Origin: Paraphoma chrysanthemicola
Lineage: Eukaryota > Ascomycota > Dothideomycetes > Pleosporales > Phaeosphaeriaceae
Reading direction: 5' to 3'
Length of the DNA: 64,000 nt
Assembly: GCA_020744225.1 (NCBI GenBank)
Contig: JAGMWG010000016.1
Span: 1,178,001 to 1,242,000 of the forward strand
Positions 11,541-23,309 of the stretch are shown piece by piece. The first letter of the stretch is position 1, and every line of letters begins with the position of its first letter. The position numbers and the translations under genes were made by a program. The notes under the pieces are model-generated. The model ran no database searches. It was given only the letters and a program-made list of their open reading frames with translations, and was not told the DNA's origin.

Positions 11541-12324
11541 ATGCTGTTCCAATCCTTCGCGGTCCTCGCGGCGGCGAGCAGCCTGTTCTCGCTCACGGCG
11601 GCGCACAACATCCAGATGAAGGCCCACCAGCGCGAATGCTTCCACGAGGCGCTGCACAAGGACGACAAGATGACCGTCACCTTCCAGGTCGGCGACCGGG
11701 AATTTGGGGGCAGCGGGAATCTCGAGATTGACTTTTGGGTGCGTCAATGGCATAAGAAAAAGAAGATGGTGTGATTGGACAGGACTAACAATTGCATGTG
11801 CAGATCGAGTCTCCGTCGCGAAGCTACCAGATCCACGAGCGCGGCGTGTCATCCGGCGACCACTCCTTTACTGCCACCGAAGACGGCAAATACACATACT
11901 GCTTCAATAACGAGCACTGGGGCGCAAACACGAAAGAAGTCTCGTTCAATGTCCACGGCATTGTCTACGTACCCGAGTCGGAGGCACCGCAGGACCCATT
12001 GGAGAAGGAGGGTGAGTACACACAGGAAGCCAGCTATGGGACAATGCTGATCTGATACAGTGCGACAAATGTCGGAGCTCGTCGCGCAGGTCAAGGACGA
12101 GCAGAGCTACATTGTCGTGCGCGAGCGAACCCACCGGAACACAGCCGAAAGCACAAACTCGCGGATCAAGTGGTGGAGCATCTTCCAGCTTGCGTTCCTT
12201 ACCGGCCAGGGCTTCTTCCAGGTTTGGTGGCTGAAGCGATTCTTCGAGGTAAGCAATCTGGGCGTCGATTCATTTCTCGCGAGCAGGTCTGACAGAGCAA
12301 CTTTAGGTCAAGCGTGTGGTCTAA
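11541..12324 (+). CDS. EMP24: p24 family cargo receptor, Emp24/TMED2 type
   Basis: A type I membrane protein of COPII/COPI vesicles that cycles between ER and Golgi and selects cargo such as GPI-anchored proteins. Exons are 11541-11738, 11804-12011, 12061-12248 and 12307-12324, giving 203 aa, the usual p24 length. A signal peptide covers about residues 1-21 (cut near TAAHNI). A GOLD domain follows with its two conserved cysteines (RECFHE and YTYCFNN). Next come a coiled coil containing VRERTHRNTAESTNSR, one transmembrane helix, and the cytosolic tail KRFFEVKRVV with the Phe-Phe and terminal Val-Val sorting signals of the p24-beta (Emp24/TMED2) class. The last exon is only 18 nt and encodes VKRVV. 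All splice sites are canonical. Confidence 0.93.
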
Positions 12325-13009
12325 GAATTGTTCATGGTCACCCTGGTGTGTACGATTCCTGTGGTGCAATTCTAGGCGGCATTTACTGCATCTTGGTACT
12401 CTTGCTTGTTGGGCGTTGGAGCGAATGTCACAATGGCATGGTAAAACATGGAGTCAGGTGGTCTCCGGGCGCGGCATAGTTGCACTTACAATTATACGCT
12501 GTTGCGACACGCTTCAACCACATACTCCCTGAGTCGTGTTCTCACTCTCACCTCCATGGTGCCTCTATTGGTCTGATCAGCTACTGGGAGATGCCAATTC
12601 TCCACTGATATGTGGCTTAAGGAACAGCTCCCGGCCACCCTTTAGTGAAGCGCAACGATGGCGCCGTAAACCAGTAAGTTGAGACTATCCATGCAACCCT
12701 GTTCATTTGTGCTACAATGCCCAGTTCGTGCTACTAGCAGCCTACATGTGCCAACGTCGTCTTCTCTCGATACCTTGCATGCAGTTCCCTCTCCTCCTTT
12801 TACTGCTGGCAAGCCTCACAGCATCAGCAACGTGTCATGTCAGCTACAAACGAACGAGCACTCGATAGCGCGGAAGTCGGTGAGAGTGAGTGGCGCGTTT
12901 GAGCACATTACTGAGCCGTGACTGCCTTCACCTGTCCCTCAAGGGTTGCCACAGCAGCAAATCCTCATTAGATAAATACCGGCCCTCGCTCTTCAACTCC
13001 GCATCAACC
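12325..13009. other. Intergenic, no supportable gene
   Basis: About 690 bp holding the 3' UTR of EMP24 and the promoter and leader of the next gene. No coding signal beyond short ORFs. Confidence 0.5.
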
Positions 13010-13114
13010 ATGAGAACAGCAAGAGAAGCGAGCACATCGAAGCTAAATGAGCCCTTCCCCTTTCGACACGGGCTGCACTCCCGATGCCCACACACGCCTG
13101 CCGACTTCGGATGA
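13010..13114 (+). promoter_or_regulatory. Upstream ORF overlapping the next start codon
   Basis: An ATG at 13010 in good context (ATCAACCATGA) opens a 34-codon frame that runs past the ATG at 13047 in a different frame and stops at 13114. If transcription starts upstream, scanning ribosomes would meet it first, which would reduce translation of the main ORF. It could instead show that the true start exon differs from my model. Confidence 0.4.
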
Positions 13115-15017
13115 ATCAAATGACGCTACCAAACGCGTCAACTCGTACCTGCCACCACTGTCCACTCGTGGCTCCTTCCCCAACTTGAACTCGCATGGTT
13201 CAAGTCCACCTCATGAGACTACTGCCCTGCACCTCGGTCATGCTGGTGATGATCGCTCACGATACACAAATCCTGGTCAGCGCTTCAGCCATGCCGCCTC
13301 GACTACTACCAGACTCAACCCTCCACCGACTCCACCTAGACAAAGTGACGAGTTCGATCTGCTTCGCAAATGGCATATGGAGCAAAGGGCAGAGGAACCC
13401 CACCTCCACAATCTTGCTACCAGACAAGACGCATCGATCATGAGAACACACACGCCAACTATGCCATCTTACGATCATAGCAACACCTTCACTTTACCGC
13501 AGCTCTCGAACGTTTTTGGCGAATTAAATCGGCTGCCTATGAGCCTATTCAGTCAGCAACCTATTCCGACCAGTGGCCATACCGGGCCTGTTCAGCTAGC
13601 AACATCAAACCAATGGTCTCCAAATGCTGATGGCGTCTTCTACAACCAAAGGCAACTTGATCTGGATCAGCCACAGTATGTGCACCGAAGCCAAAATACG
13701 GGCGTGCGATCACTCCCAGTGAATGCCAATGCCAGGACCTTGCCGCTTCCACCACAACTCCGAGGCACTGTGCTGGGATCACTGTATCAGCCTGGACCCC
13801 ATACACCTTCTGTCCAACAATGGCCTACAAGTCACCTGCTCAATCAGCCTTCAACACATCAACCGTCTCCTCAACCCAAAACCCCCGAGAACGTTCCTTC
13901 GCCCGGATACGACGGTAGACTGACAATCGACAAGAAGACGCAGAGGAAACAAGACGCGTTTCAAAAGAAAGCTGAAGAAAGAAGGCGTAAGCGACAGGCA
14001 ATGGCTGCTTCCAAACCTTCACAGCCACGGCCACGCAAGACTTCCAACATGGGAGGCGTAAAGCGCAAAGTCTCGAATGGCATCATCGACCTGACCACAC
14101 CGACTAAACCTCCTACCCTTCGGCCTCCACAAGTACCTGGATATCATCCACCGGCTCAACCCTATGGGTACGTGCCATCGAGTCGATTCGTACAACCACC
14201 AGGCTATGCACAAGTGTACAGTCCAGGACCAATTGGCCCGCCCCTGGCGCGTACCCCGACACCTCCGCCGCCTGCTCCCACCGACCATGATAGCTTACCG
14301 CAGGCCATTGTTCGAGACTACGATGACTACAAGTGGTCTGTCACGCTTTACGAAGTCGAACAACAAGACCAATACGACTTTGCCCAAGCCTGGCTCGAAG
14401 ACCTCCTCAAGATCAACCTCGCTGACAAAGAGCACAAGTGGCACACTCACACCACTCAAGGCTTTATCCCGGGCGGTAACCGTTTCTCCCTACTTGTCCT
14501 CCACAACGCCGCTGATCCGTTCGAATGGGGTCCAGCCAGCGAGTCCACAAGCACCATTGGCGTGTACGGCGCGCACTGGTACGAGCACGAAGACATTCAC
14601 TGGAAAACTGTCAGCCCCGGTGTTGACTGGTTGCTTGATTGGTGTCTCACGCAAGGCGGTATAAGCCTGAAGAAGAAATGGCGCTGCGACGAGCAGAACG
14701 CGAGAGAGAAACGGTTCCATCGAGCGTATTGGTTGGCGGCGAATATGCGTGACTTGAAAGGGCTGTTGAATCATGGGACGAGCAGTGATACGCCGCATGA
14801 TGCGGTGGATAAAGGTTTTAATGACGAGTTTGAGGTAAGCGAGGAGGACTTGACATGGGGTGGGTGGACTCAAGACGTTGGTGAGGACGGAGGCGAGGGT
14901 GCATTTGAGGATGAAGAGAGTATGAAGGCCTGGAACGAGATATTGGAGACGAATGAAGAGAATAGCGAAGAGGGTGGAGTTCAGCATGTGGTTACGGGGA
15001 GTTCGGAATGGATGTAG
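13047..15017 (+). CDS. Hypothetical nuclear-type protein with SUMO-interacting motif
   Basis: A 656-aa single-exon ORF that I do not recognise as a named family. The N-terminal half is low-complexity and rich in Pro, Ser, Thr and Gln. Around residues 290-345 it becomes strongly basic (KKAEERRRKRQ and PRPRKTSNMGGVKRK), looking like a helical basic segment with nuclear localisation signals. Directly after it comes GIIDLTT (residues 345-351), which fits the hydrophobic core of a SUMO-interacting motif. A proline-rich linker follows, then a folded-looking C-terminal domain from about residue 420 (IVRDYDDYKWSVTLYEVEQQ onward) with many Trp and Tyr, and an acidic Glu-rich tail. A chromatin or SUMO-linked role is inference. 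Alternative start sites are possible because of the overlapping upstream ORF. Confidence 0.75.
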   Translation: MSPSPFDTGCTPDAHTRLPTSDESNDATKRVNSYLPPLSTRGSFPNLNSHGSSPPHETTALHLGHAGDDRSRYTNPGQRFSHAASTTTRLNPPPTPPRQSDEFDLLRKWHMEQRAEEPHLHNLATRQDASIMRTHTPTMPSYDHSNTFTLPQLSNVFGELNRLPMSLFSQQPIPTSGHTGPVQLATSNQWSPNADGVFYNQRQLDLDQPQYVHRSQNTGVRSLPVNANARTLPLPPQLRGTVLGSLYQPGPHTPSVQQWPTSHLLNQPSTHQPSPQPKTPENVPSPGYDGRLTIDKKTQRKQDAFQKKAEERRRKRQAMAASKPSQPRPRKTSNMGGVKRKVSNGIIDLTTPTKPPTLRPPQVPGYHPPAQPYGYVPSSRFVQPPGYAQVYSPGPIGPPLARTPTPPPPAPTDHDSLPQAIVRDYDDYKWSVTLYEVEQQDQYDFAQAWLEDLLKINLADKEHKWHTHTTQGFIPGGNRFSLLVLHNAADPFEWGPASESTSTIGVYGAHWYEHEDIHWKTVSPGVDWLLDWCLTQGGISLKKKWRCDEQNAREKRFHRAYWLAANMRDLKGLLNHGTSSDTPHDAVDKGFNDEFEVSEEDLTWGGWTQDVGEDGGEGAFEDEESMKAWNEILETNEENSEEGGVQHVVTGSSEWM

Positions 15018-15268
15018 GTAACCCAGGAAAGTCGGCGCCCATGTGCTGGTGCTATACTGGTAGTTATGTGATGGGTACTTGTGGATGCATTCGACTGAAA
15101 ACATGGACTGCACGAATACCGATTCATGGCATGTAGGACATAGTCCTCAATCATCCATTTGGAAAATGTCAAAAGTCACTCTACTTTTGGTCAAACAACA
15201 CTTCAGCACGAATCCTCCTCTATCCAAAATGAAGCCGAAGCCCAAAGCCCACTTCATACACTTCCTTT

Positions 15269-17712
15269 TCATTCATCAATCTCCTCTTCAACCCCCTCCA
15301 CTTCACCACCCAAATCCAGTCCCTCGACACTATCCGCCAAACTCGTCAATCCCGTGCTCCCCGCTTTTCCTAACCCAGGCTTCTTCCCTTTCCCCTTGGT
15401 CCGCCTCTTCTTCGTGCCCGATCCCTCGACTAGCATAGGCGCCTCGCGGACCCAGCGCGAAATAGCTTCCGCTCGTTCCGTCGAGATGGGGTACTCGCGG
15501 CCGTCATCCTGGGCCCAGCGTTTCGGTTGCTGTGATTGAGGTTGGGGTTGTGATGGCGTCGACGTCTGTGACGGAGTAAGATTCGGGGATGAAGAAGAGG
15601 AATTATATTCCTGGTTTTCAGCAGCTTCGTCCTCTGCGAATCGACGTTCGCGAGCTCTTACAGCGCGCTGGAAAGATTCTTCGTCAACGACCCTCTCGTC
15701 TGCAAGGGCCTCGAGAATGGCTTCGTGTTTTTGTCGTTCGCGCTTTTGTTTTTCTGTTTCTTCGGGCTTCGCGGGTTTCCCGCTTGCTACGTCGGATCCG
15801 TTCTTCGCATGTCCGGGGAGCGGGGCGGGACGACATAGGGCTTCCCATGAGGTGCTGATGTTGATCCAGTTTCCGGCGCGGCGGAGGACTTCGATCCAGT
15901 CTGCGCGGGCGGGGGAGCGCGCGGCGAGGAAGATGGGGTAGCCGTCGCAGATTCTTGCGAGCCGGGCGGCGTTGTGTGCGTGGCGGAGGTGTTCTTTCGC
16001 GGGGGTCTGGATCAGGGCGTGGCAGAGGAGAAGACTGTGGAGGGCGTCGGTTAGGAGCGGGTGGTATGTTACACTTTCATGGCTGTCGGCGAAGGCTGAA
16101 GCGGCTGCGGAGGCTGGTGATTCGGGTTGGAGTGGCGGGTAGGACGGGAGAGATGCAGGAGGGGCGGCGTCAAAGAGTTGGCTGACTTTGAAGATTTCGG
16201 GGGGTGGGAGTTTGGGCCAGTTACTGCGGTCGGGGTTGTTGCGGCGATGCGGGACGAGTGCTTCGGACACGGGCGAGGCGGTGCCGTTGGAGGACTCGAT
16301 GAGGCGGTTCAGGGGCGTCTTGTAGGCGTCTTTGAGCAGGCCGTGGCCGTTCCCGTTAGCGGAGTGGCCCAGTCTACGGAGAAATTCTTCGGCGAGCTCA
16401 GCGGAGATGCCGGGGGTGTAGTCGAAATGTGAGACGAAGGTGTTGTAGTCGCGAAGGGCGCGTTTCGCGTTCTGCCGGACCTGCTTGCGGGCTTCGGCGC
16501 GTCGGTGATGGCCTTCCAGCTCCTCTGGCGTCTCTGGTGGAGGTTCCTCGCCCTGTGATATTTGCGCCTCTCTCCGCGACTTGGCCTCTTCCGCCTCACG
16601 CAGCCCGTCCAGCGCGGCATGCACGTAGCCACATGCTATGGTAAAGTACACCCCGGCCCTGTGGAACAATAGCTGCGTTTCCAGCGAGCTCGGCTGATCT
16701 TCGTCGGCGATCTTGACCTCTTGCCGCCAGTCTCGGCCCTGCTGCTCCTGGTAGGTCTTAGCCAGCACGAGCTGGTCCTTGCCCGCCCTGTGCTGCTGCA
16801 TGAGGAAGCGCGCCGTCGACAGCGCCTCGCTCAGGTCCTTGGCCGAGTTGACGTAGTCCTCCTTGAAGATGCGCGTCAGGGCGCGGGTGCGCAGCGGGCT
16901 GCCGTCGTTGGGGCGGTCCGCGATGATGTCGTTGAGCGTGTCGAGCGGCGTGCACTGGGCCATCATCCTGCTCGGGATCTTCTCGTGGAAGAAGTGCACG
17001 TACTTGGCGTCGATGTCGTTGGGGTTGCGCTGCAGGACCAGGTGCGCGACATCTTCGAGGGTGCTCGCACTCTGCATGGTCGCGACGCTGGCTGCAATCT
17101 CGTCGAGATGGTATGCCTGGCTGAGCTTGCTCGTCGCGAGCTCGCGCATCCTGTGCTTGCGCTCTCTGCTCAGCTTGCTCGTCCCCCCGCCGCCGTACCC
17201 AATCCCCAGGGCGGCGGCGCCCCCGAGCATGCTGTTGCCCGCATTGAGCGAGCTGCTGAGCGCGGCCGAGGTCAGCCCCGAGGTCGCGCGCACGGCGAGA
17301 TTGGTGGCCTCGTCGACGGCGCGGCGGATCTTGACGAGGTCGTAGAAGACGGCGGGGTCAATCGGGTGGGGGCGCGGCGAGAGGTAGTTGGAGTGGGCCA
17401 GCGACTCGAGCACCTCGGGCGGCAGCTGCAGCCAGGGACCGTGGAACGACGAGATGTAGCGCCAATGCCTGCAGCAGGCGGTGTTAGCAGGCAGGCCACA
17501 CACGTGACGGCGGACAGAGCAGGTGGTGAGCGCTGGGACGTGCCTCGGCCAGAAACTCACTTGTTGCGACAGATGATGAGCGCCGACGTCGAGGGCTCGC
17601 TGCCCGCCTTCTTCGCACCCGCGCCGCTGCCATTCACTGCGCCCGCCGACGTGCACGGGGCGCTGCCGTTGGCCGCCGTCTCCGTCTGCGCGCTCTTCTT
17701 CTTGCGCGTCAT
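15269..17712 (-). CDS. Conserved fungal protein ('histidine kinase group' type)
   Basis: A 783-aa protein of a family conserved in filamentous ascomycetes and often labelled 'histidine kinase group protein', although no kinase or response-regulator domain is visible. The correct N-terminus needs splicing. Exon 1 (17712-17561) starts MTRKKKSAQTETAANGSAPC and ends LIICRNK; a 92-nt intron (GTGAGT..CAG) precedes exon 2 (17468-15269), which starts HWRYISSFHGPWLQLPPE. An unspliced frame through the intron has a meaningless N-terminus. The body is helical (for example SKLSRERKHRMRELATSKLS, then repeated helices with KYVHFFHEKIP), possibly TPR-like. The C-terminal third has Ser/Pro/Gln low complexity, a basic GTKKRRTKGKGKKPG run and an acidic end. 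Function is unknown. The gene is convergent with its left neighbour, with 251 bp between stops. Confidence 0.85.
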
Positions 17713-20700
17713 GCCTCAAAAAGTAGCCCCGTGCGAGTAGTATAATATACAGCGAGTGAATCGCGAGTTCTGCTCTGTCGTGAAGCGTCCCAAAAATTCG
17801 TCTTGGCGGCGGGAGCTTGTCATAAAGCCGAACGCATCCTTGCGTCATTCGTCAACACCGTCAATGCGCCTGTTCTACGCGTCTCGACGCGCCGCATGCA
17901 TGGGAAATGCCGGGAGAGACTCTCATTACTATGCCTATCGCGCATGGCGGGCGTATTGCTCGTAGTCACCTGCAGTACGCTTCATTGACTCGACAGGCCG
18001 GTGCTGGCCATGAACCGTTATCCATTGCCGCATACTCTACAACTAACCGGCAGCCCCATGAACAGCTGTTCGCAGACGCACATGATCTGCAGCAAGCAGC
18101 TGCATGTACCACACTATGGCCCTGCAGCCTCTTAACCTTATGCGACCATGGGACCACTCCTCTGTGGCTCCTTCCTCACAAAGAACCTCACCACAATCAA
18201 ACCTCAACACAGCCCTACCACCATGACTCTACCCCACAGTCCATGGAGCCATGGAGCCATTGTCCTAGCACGCAGCAACACCACGCCTCCTCGCTACTGG
18301 TCCCTGGGCCATTCGAGCCTCTGTAATTGGCACGTCGGCATGTGGTCGACATCGCTTATGGTTCGAGTAGGCGGGCGGAAGCCGGTCCTTCGGTGAGCCG
18401 ACACCTTCTTGTCCGCACATCACTGGACACCGTGTGCCACGCTCTTAAAGTTCCGATGCGCCGCTCTTCTGTTGCAAGACTTGAGGACTGCTATCATTGC
18501 TTCGACTCCCTACCCACCATAGCATCTGCCGTTATGCGAGTGGAGCCTCTTGAACAGAGCGGTCAATAGCACATACGCCACACGTCCGCCACACGCTTCG
18601 TCAAACCAGGTGTACATCCCTGACATCGAACTGTATTGTTTCAATCGCATCATCTTTTCGTTTGTTTCGCGCGTGCCGTGGACATGCGGATCCGCCGTCC
18701 TCTGGAAAGATGCAACAAGCCGTGGCACAGCCGAGCCGATATGTCGCTGTCGCAGTCAGCACTCAAATACTCACCCGAAACATGAACATTCCAACAAGCA
18801 ACAGGGAGTTCAATCGACCAAAACACTACCTTCTTCTACATGCTCTTCTACAGAAAGAGTAGTGAGGGTGGTTGCACGGCGCTGCCAACGATCTGTAACG
18901 TCAAGCAGGAGAGAATATTGGTGAAGTGAAGCAGGTCTATTCATCACCACAATTTAGGGGCTGCCTCAAACCATAGAGCTGCTCATACAACTTCCTCGCC
19001 GCCAGTATCCGGGAGAAGCCTCTCGGCTGCCATTCGGTCTTCGCAGCTGTCTCGGACATCCCAGCCTAACTCTTCCGCGATTCCTCGGAGTCGCGCGCGG
19101 TTGAAGGAAAAGTCCGGCGTGTACATGTATAATCCGTCTGAGCACCAGATTCATAAGTCTGGTGAATGCCAGCAGAAGACTTGAACAGTCGTGCCAATTC
19201 CACGACAACTTTGCAACAGTCCTCACATACTGCCACCAGGCAGTTCAGCACGAAGGTGTCTTCGATCGCCGATCCATGACATTGCTGCCAGCCTCCTCCA
19301 GATCGACATGGCCTCCCACGCACTCGTATCACGTTGCAGTGAGCTCTTCATCGATACCACGCCAACTAGCATCATCCCACAGTACTTGGCCGTCTTACCA
19401 GGCTCGATTTCACAAGCACACACCATATCCACCTCGGGACTCACTTGCCGTCCCAACCACTGGCACATTCACGCACACCTCACCAGATCAGTTGGCATCT
19501 GACATCCACTTGAGGTCCGCGCAGCTCATGCCAATGCACTGCGCCACTAGGAGTCGTCTCGACTCTTGCAAGGCTTGAAGCGAGCGTCGTGGCAGACGTA
19601 TGTTATTTGGGGTGATTGGTTGTCCGGATCCAAGCTCGCCGCACACTGCATCTACCCCCGACTTGCGTGTCAAGCCTGAACCTGGGTTGACGACAGGCCT
19701 GAAAACTCAAAGACCATGGACATGGCTCCTGAGGAGAATATTCGGCAATTTTAGGTTCAACCGGCAGCTTCTCTTCTTCTTGGGGTGATGTCACAATCAT
19801 CAGAGTCGCTGACCGAAGGTCGCTCAATGGCAGCACATCGACGCAAAGGCACTATCGGACTAGGCTAGGTGTGTTCACTTCTCACAAAGTACCTTGCTTA
19901 CGAGTACACCTACCCCTCTCTCGCGTCATTGACATAGGCTCGACGGTCTCGTTACAGCCCGCCAAGTACTACTTTCCCCACTACCATTTACCCCTCTCAG
20001 CACGACGCAAGCAAAGCTTAGTCGTGGAAGTGCTGTCGACGTCTTGGCATGCCAAACTTCCTTATCCGCTCCTGCCGTCTTGTTACCGTTGGTCTAGACA
20101 GCGCCAGGGGCAGCCACACAGGATCTCGTTCCAGGGTGCCATTCGATACTATTTACGGCTACATGTTTTGAGACAGACTGGGGCTACAACAACTGCCGAC
20201 TTTACTTGACACGCACACTTGCGATCAGCGCCGTTTCGTTTCCCCATACCCATGGCTGCTGCGAAACGGAGCACCTTCCACACAGGAAATCATCGACAAG
20301 GATGCTTGGCCAATCGCTGGATGGAGCTTATCCTAAAGCTTATTTCCAAGCGCTAGTGCGCGGCATCACGGAAAGCCTTCGCGGGGGAGGCTGACGGAAG
20401 CTAACAACAATCATGCTGATGCGAACTGCGGGGTAAGACCCAGTAACATTGACACTTCCATGGCATGGAAGCCGGCTTCCATCTTAGCAAGTCTTACTTT
20501 ATCGACGACCGCAAGGTCGGACTTCCGATGGCAGTAAACATTGTAACAGTGGACCGCTTTCATCATGCGTTGCGAGTGGAGCATGGTCTCGGGCCATTGA
20601 GCACAGCGTCATTCGCGCGCGCTGCCTGCTTAGCAACAATCACAGTTGCGCTGCTGTGTGCAAGCGAACAAGGTATCCTGTACAGCTGACCACTGTGACT

Positions 20701-21224
20701 AGCTCGACCTTACACTGCAAGCGCCACCTAAATTGCGCACAAACGTATTGGTCCCACCGATCGCACGGCTGATGCCTCGGAGCTCTCGACGCGGAAGGTC
20801 GATCTTGAATCGACTACTGTCAAATGCAGCTCCTTTCCTGATCGGATATGGTCCTACCGGCTCGCCAATTTCCTTCACAGACCATTGGTGACTTGCCTTA
20901 CCGGGTCATCCATCGCCACGTTCCAAGCATGTTTCTATGCTAGGTCATGGCTAACATGGTGTAGTGCTCAACATTCTGGTAGGTGCAATATTCCCTATCT
21001 CGCGCAGGAACGTACAAGTAGGGCGAGCAGCCCGCGTAGTGGCTTCGTTGCAGTCTCGGGCATTGCGCAGTTGCTCAGGATATATCTCGTTTAGGACATA
21101 TTTCGGTCCTGTTCATCACTCAGTTCAAATCGAGTCTTTATGGTGTGATTCAACGACTTTCTCCACACCCCATTTCTCGTCTAGTTCTTCGTTCTTTCTT
21201 CCGAGTGAAGACCGCTTTGCCACT
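17713..21224. other. 3.5 kb region without a supportable gene
   Basis: Only short ORFs occur here, and none shows a domain, a signal peptide or a consistent spliced model on either strand. Stretches are C/T-rich, for example near 18170-18240, as in long fungal promoters. It may hold a long 5' leader for the sulfate permease or a non-coding transcript. Confidence 0.45.
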
Positions 21225-23309
21225 ATGGACCGCTTGAAATCCGCGCCCGGCCGTGCGAAGGAAGCTATAGTCAACGACGTTACGCTTCGGCGCACTGTAC
21301 GCTATGGCAGTAAGGCTGTCCGATCAGCGCCCTCAGTGGCATCCCAATACCTCCAGGAGAGGGTACCAATCATTCACTGGCTTCCCAAATACAACCCCAG
21401 ATGGCTGCTGAACGATACGCTTGCGGGCATCACAGTTGGTGTGCTACTGATTCCTCAGTCCTTGGCCTATGCGAAAATTGCAACCATTCCGGGCGAGTAT
21501 GGACTCATGTCCAGCTGGCTGCCCAACTTCCTCTACTTCATCATGGGGTCATCCAAAGGTAAGCATTGAAGCCGAGGTTGGAATTTGATAGGGTATTGAC
21601 TCTACGCAGATATGTCCACTGGCCCGACTTCCTTGATGGGGCTTTTGACTGCTGAGATCATCCGCGATGTGATCAAAGACGGCTACACGGCACAAGCTAT
21701 AGCTTCAGCTGTCGCAATGTCTGTGGGAATCTACTCTCTGGTCATTGGCATGCTCAAACTCGGCTTTCTGCTCGAGTTCATATCAATACCCGTCCTCAGT
21801 GGTTTCATCAGCGCAGCCGCCATTGTCATTATGCTTGGGCAGGTTCCATCGCTCTTTGGCGTTACTGTCCGCACAGGTACAGCAAATATTGTCCACGACC
21901 TGTTCTCACAAATTCCCGACTTCGACGGACCTACTACGGGCATTGGCCTGGGTGGCATCGTCATACTCGTCCTGATGCAGAAGATGGGTCAACGCTGGGG
22001 CAAGAAGAACAAAGCCATTTGGCTGCTAGCTCTCGGCCGCAGTGCCGTCGTCCTCGTCCTCTTCACGGGCATCTCCTACGCCGTCAACAAGAATCGAGTT
22101 GATGACCCGATCTGGGCACTCAGCAAAGTCAAGTCAAGCGGCATCACCAACCCCAAGATGCCCGACTCCATGCTCATCCAGAAGGTATTCCCTCGCTCCA
22201 TTGCTCCTTTTATTGCTGCAGCAATCGAGCACTTGGCCATTGCCAAAGCCTTTGGGCGCAAGAACGACTATGTCATTGATCCAGCCCAAGAACTTGTCTA
22301 CCTTGGTGCAACCAACTTCTTCAACGCGTTCTTCTCCTCCATGGCCGTTGGTGGTGCCATGTCTCGCACTGCCGTCAACTCCGACTCTGGCGTCAAATCC
22401 CCTACCTACGGCCTAATCGCTGGTGGTGTCGTCATTCTGTCCATCTACAAGCTCAGCCCAGCGCTCTTCTGGATCCCCAAGGCAACACTTGCTGCAATCA
22501 TTGTGACCGCTGTCTGGCATATCCTTGTCCCTCTCCGCGTCTTTTATGGCTACTGGAAGACGTCGCTCGTAGACTTCATCTGCGCCATGCTCGCTTTCTG
22601 GCTCACCCTCTTCGTGTCGTCCGAGGTCGGTATCGGAAGTGCGGTGGGTTTTGGCATTTTCTACCACCTCGTCTTCATGTCATTCCATCGCGTGCGCCGC
22701 ATCACCTCCATCGACATCAACAACAGCTATCGCGCCAACGGCCCGCAGCCGATCCCACTAGACACACAAGTGTTTTCCATCCAGCAGTCCATGCTCTTCT
22801 TCAATGCCTACCATATCAAGAACCAGTGTCTCGACACCGTCCAAACATACAATTCGGGCGACGTCCAGACGCTCGAAAAGGCACGCCTCGACCGCAACTG
22901 GAGTGTCGCCGGCGAACGTCGCGCACACCGCCTCCGCGGCAAGGCAGAAATCATCGACGAGCCAGTGCAAATCCGTAACGTCGTGCTCGACCTATCCAAG
23001 ATGCACAACATCGACACCACCGGCCTCACATCGCTCAAAGACCTCAAAGCCGACATTGAGAAGTTCGGCGGCAGCGGCACTCACTTCCGCCTCGTTGGCC
23101 TCAATGAGCGCGTCCGCGCCCGCTTTGCGCGCTTCGGCTGGGCCGTGTACGATGTCAGCAATGTCAGCGAGCGCAGCAACAAGGCGACGGCTGTGTATGC
23201 GTGCGTTGAAGACGCGGTGTTTAGCAATGGACGCAGTGCGAGCGATGCGTTTGATGACATTGAGCCTGTTGAAGTGAGGGTTGTCGGGAGTGAGAAGGAG
23301 AAGGTTTAG
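21225..23309 (+). CDS. SulP family sulfate permease with STAS domain
   Basis: A plasma membrane anion transporter, probably taking up sulfate. Exons are 21225-21558 and 21610-23309 (51-nt intron), giving 677 aa. After about 60 cytosolic residues, IIHWLPKYNPRWLLNDTLAG leads into the SulP membrane domain. The conserved family segment PQSLAYAKIA follows, then GSSKDMSTGPTSL, a sequence made only by splicing. Ten or more hydrophobic helices run to about residue 480 (FFSSMAVGGAMSRTAVN is a typical SulP segment). A C-terminal STAS domain includes VVLDLSKMHNIDTTGLTSL. It is shorter than many fungal sulfate permeases, mainly in the STAS insert and tail. The start is the first in-frame ATG, and the context CACTATGG is fair. 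Substrate specificity among sulfate, molybdate and oxalate cannot be read. Confidence 0.93.

Noticed and set aside
11382..11852. A 156-codon minus-strand ORF
   Set aside because: Antisense to the first exons of the EMP24 gene, whose protein identity is certain.
16721..17740. A 339-codon plus-strand ORF
   Set aside because: Antisense to the conserved 783-aa protein in GC-rich DNA. It crosses that gene's intron and has no domain or start context.
22042..23277. Plus-strand frames of 124 and 157 codons inside the sulfate permease
   Set aside because: Out-of-frame shadows of the SulP coding sequence, Ser/Pro/Thr-rich with no features.
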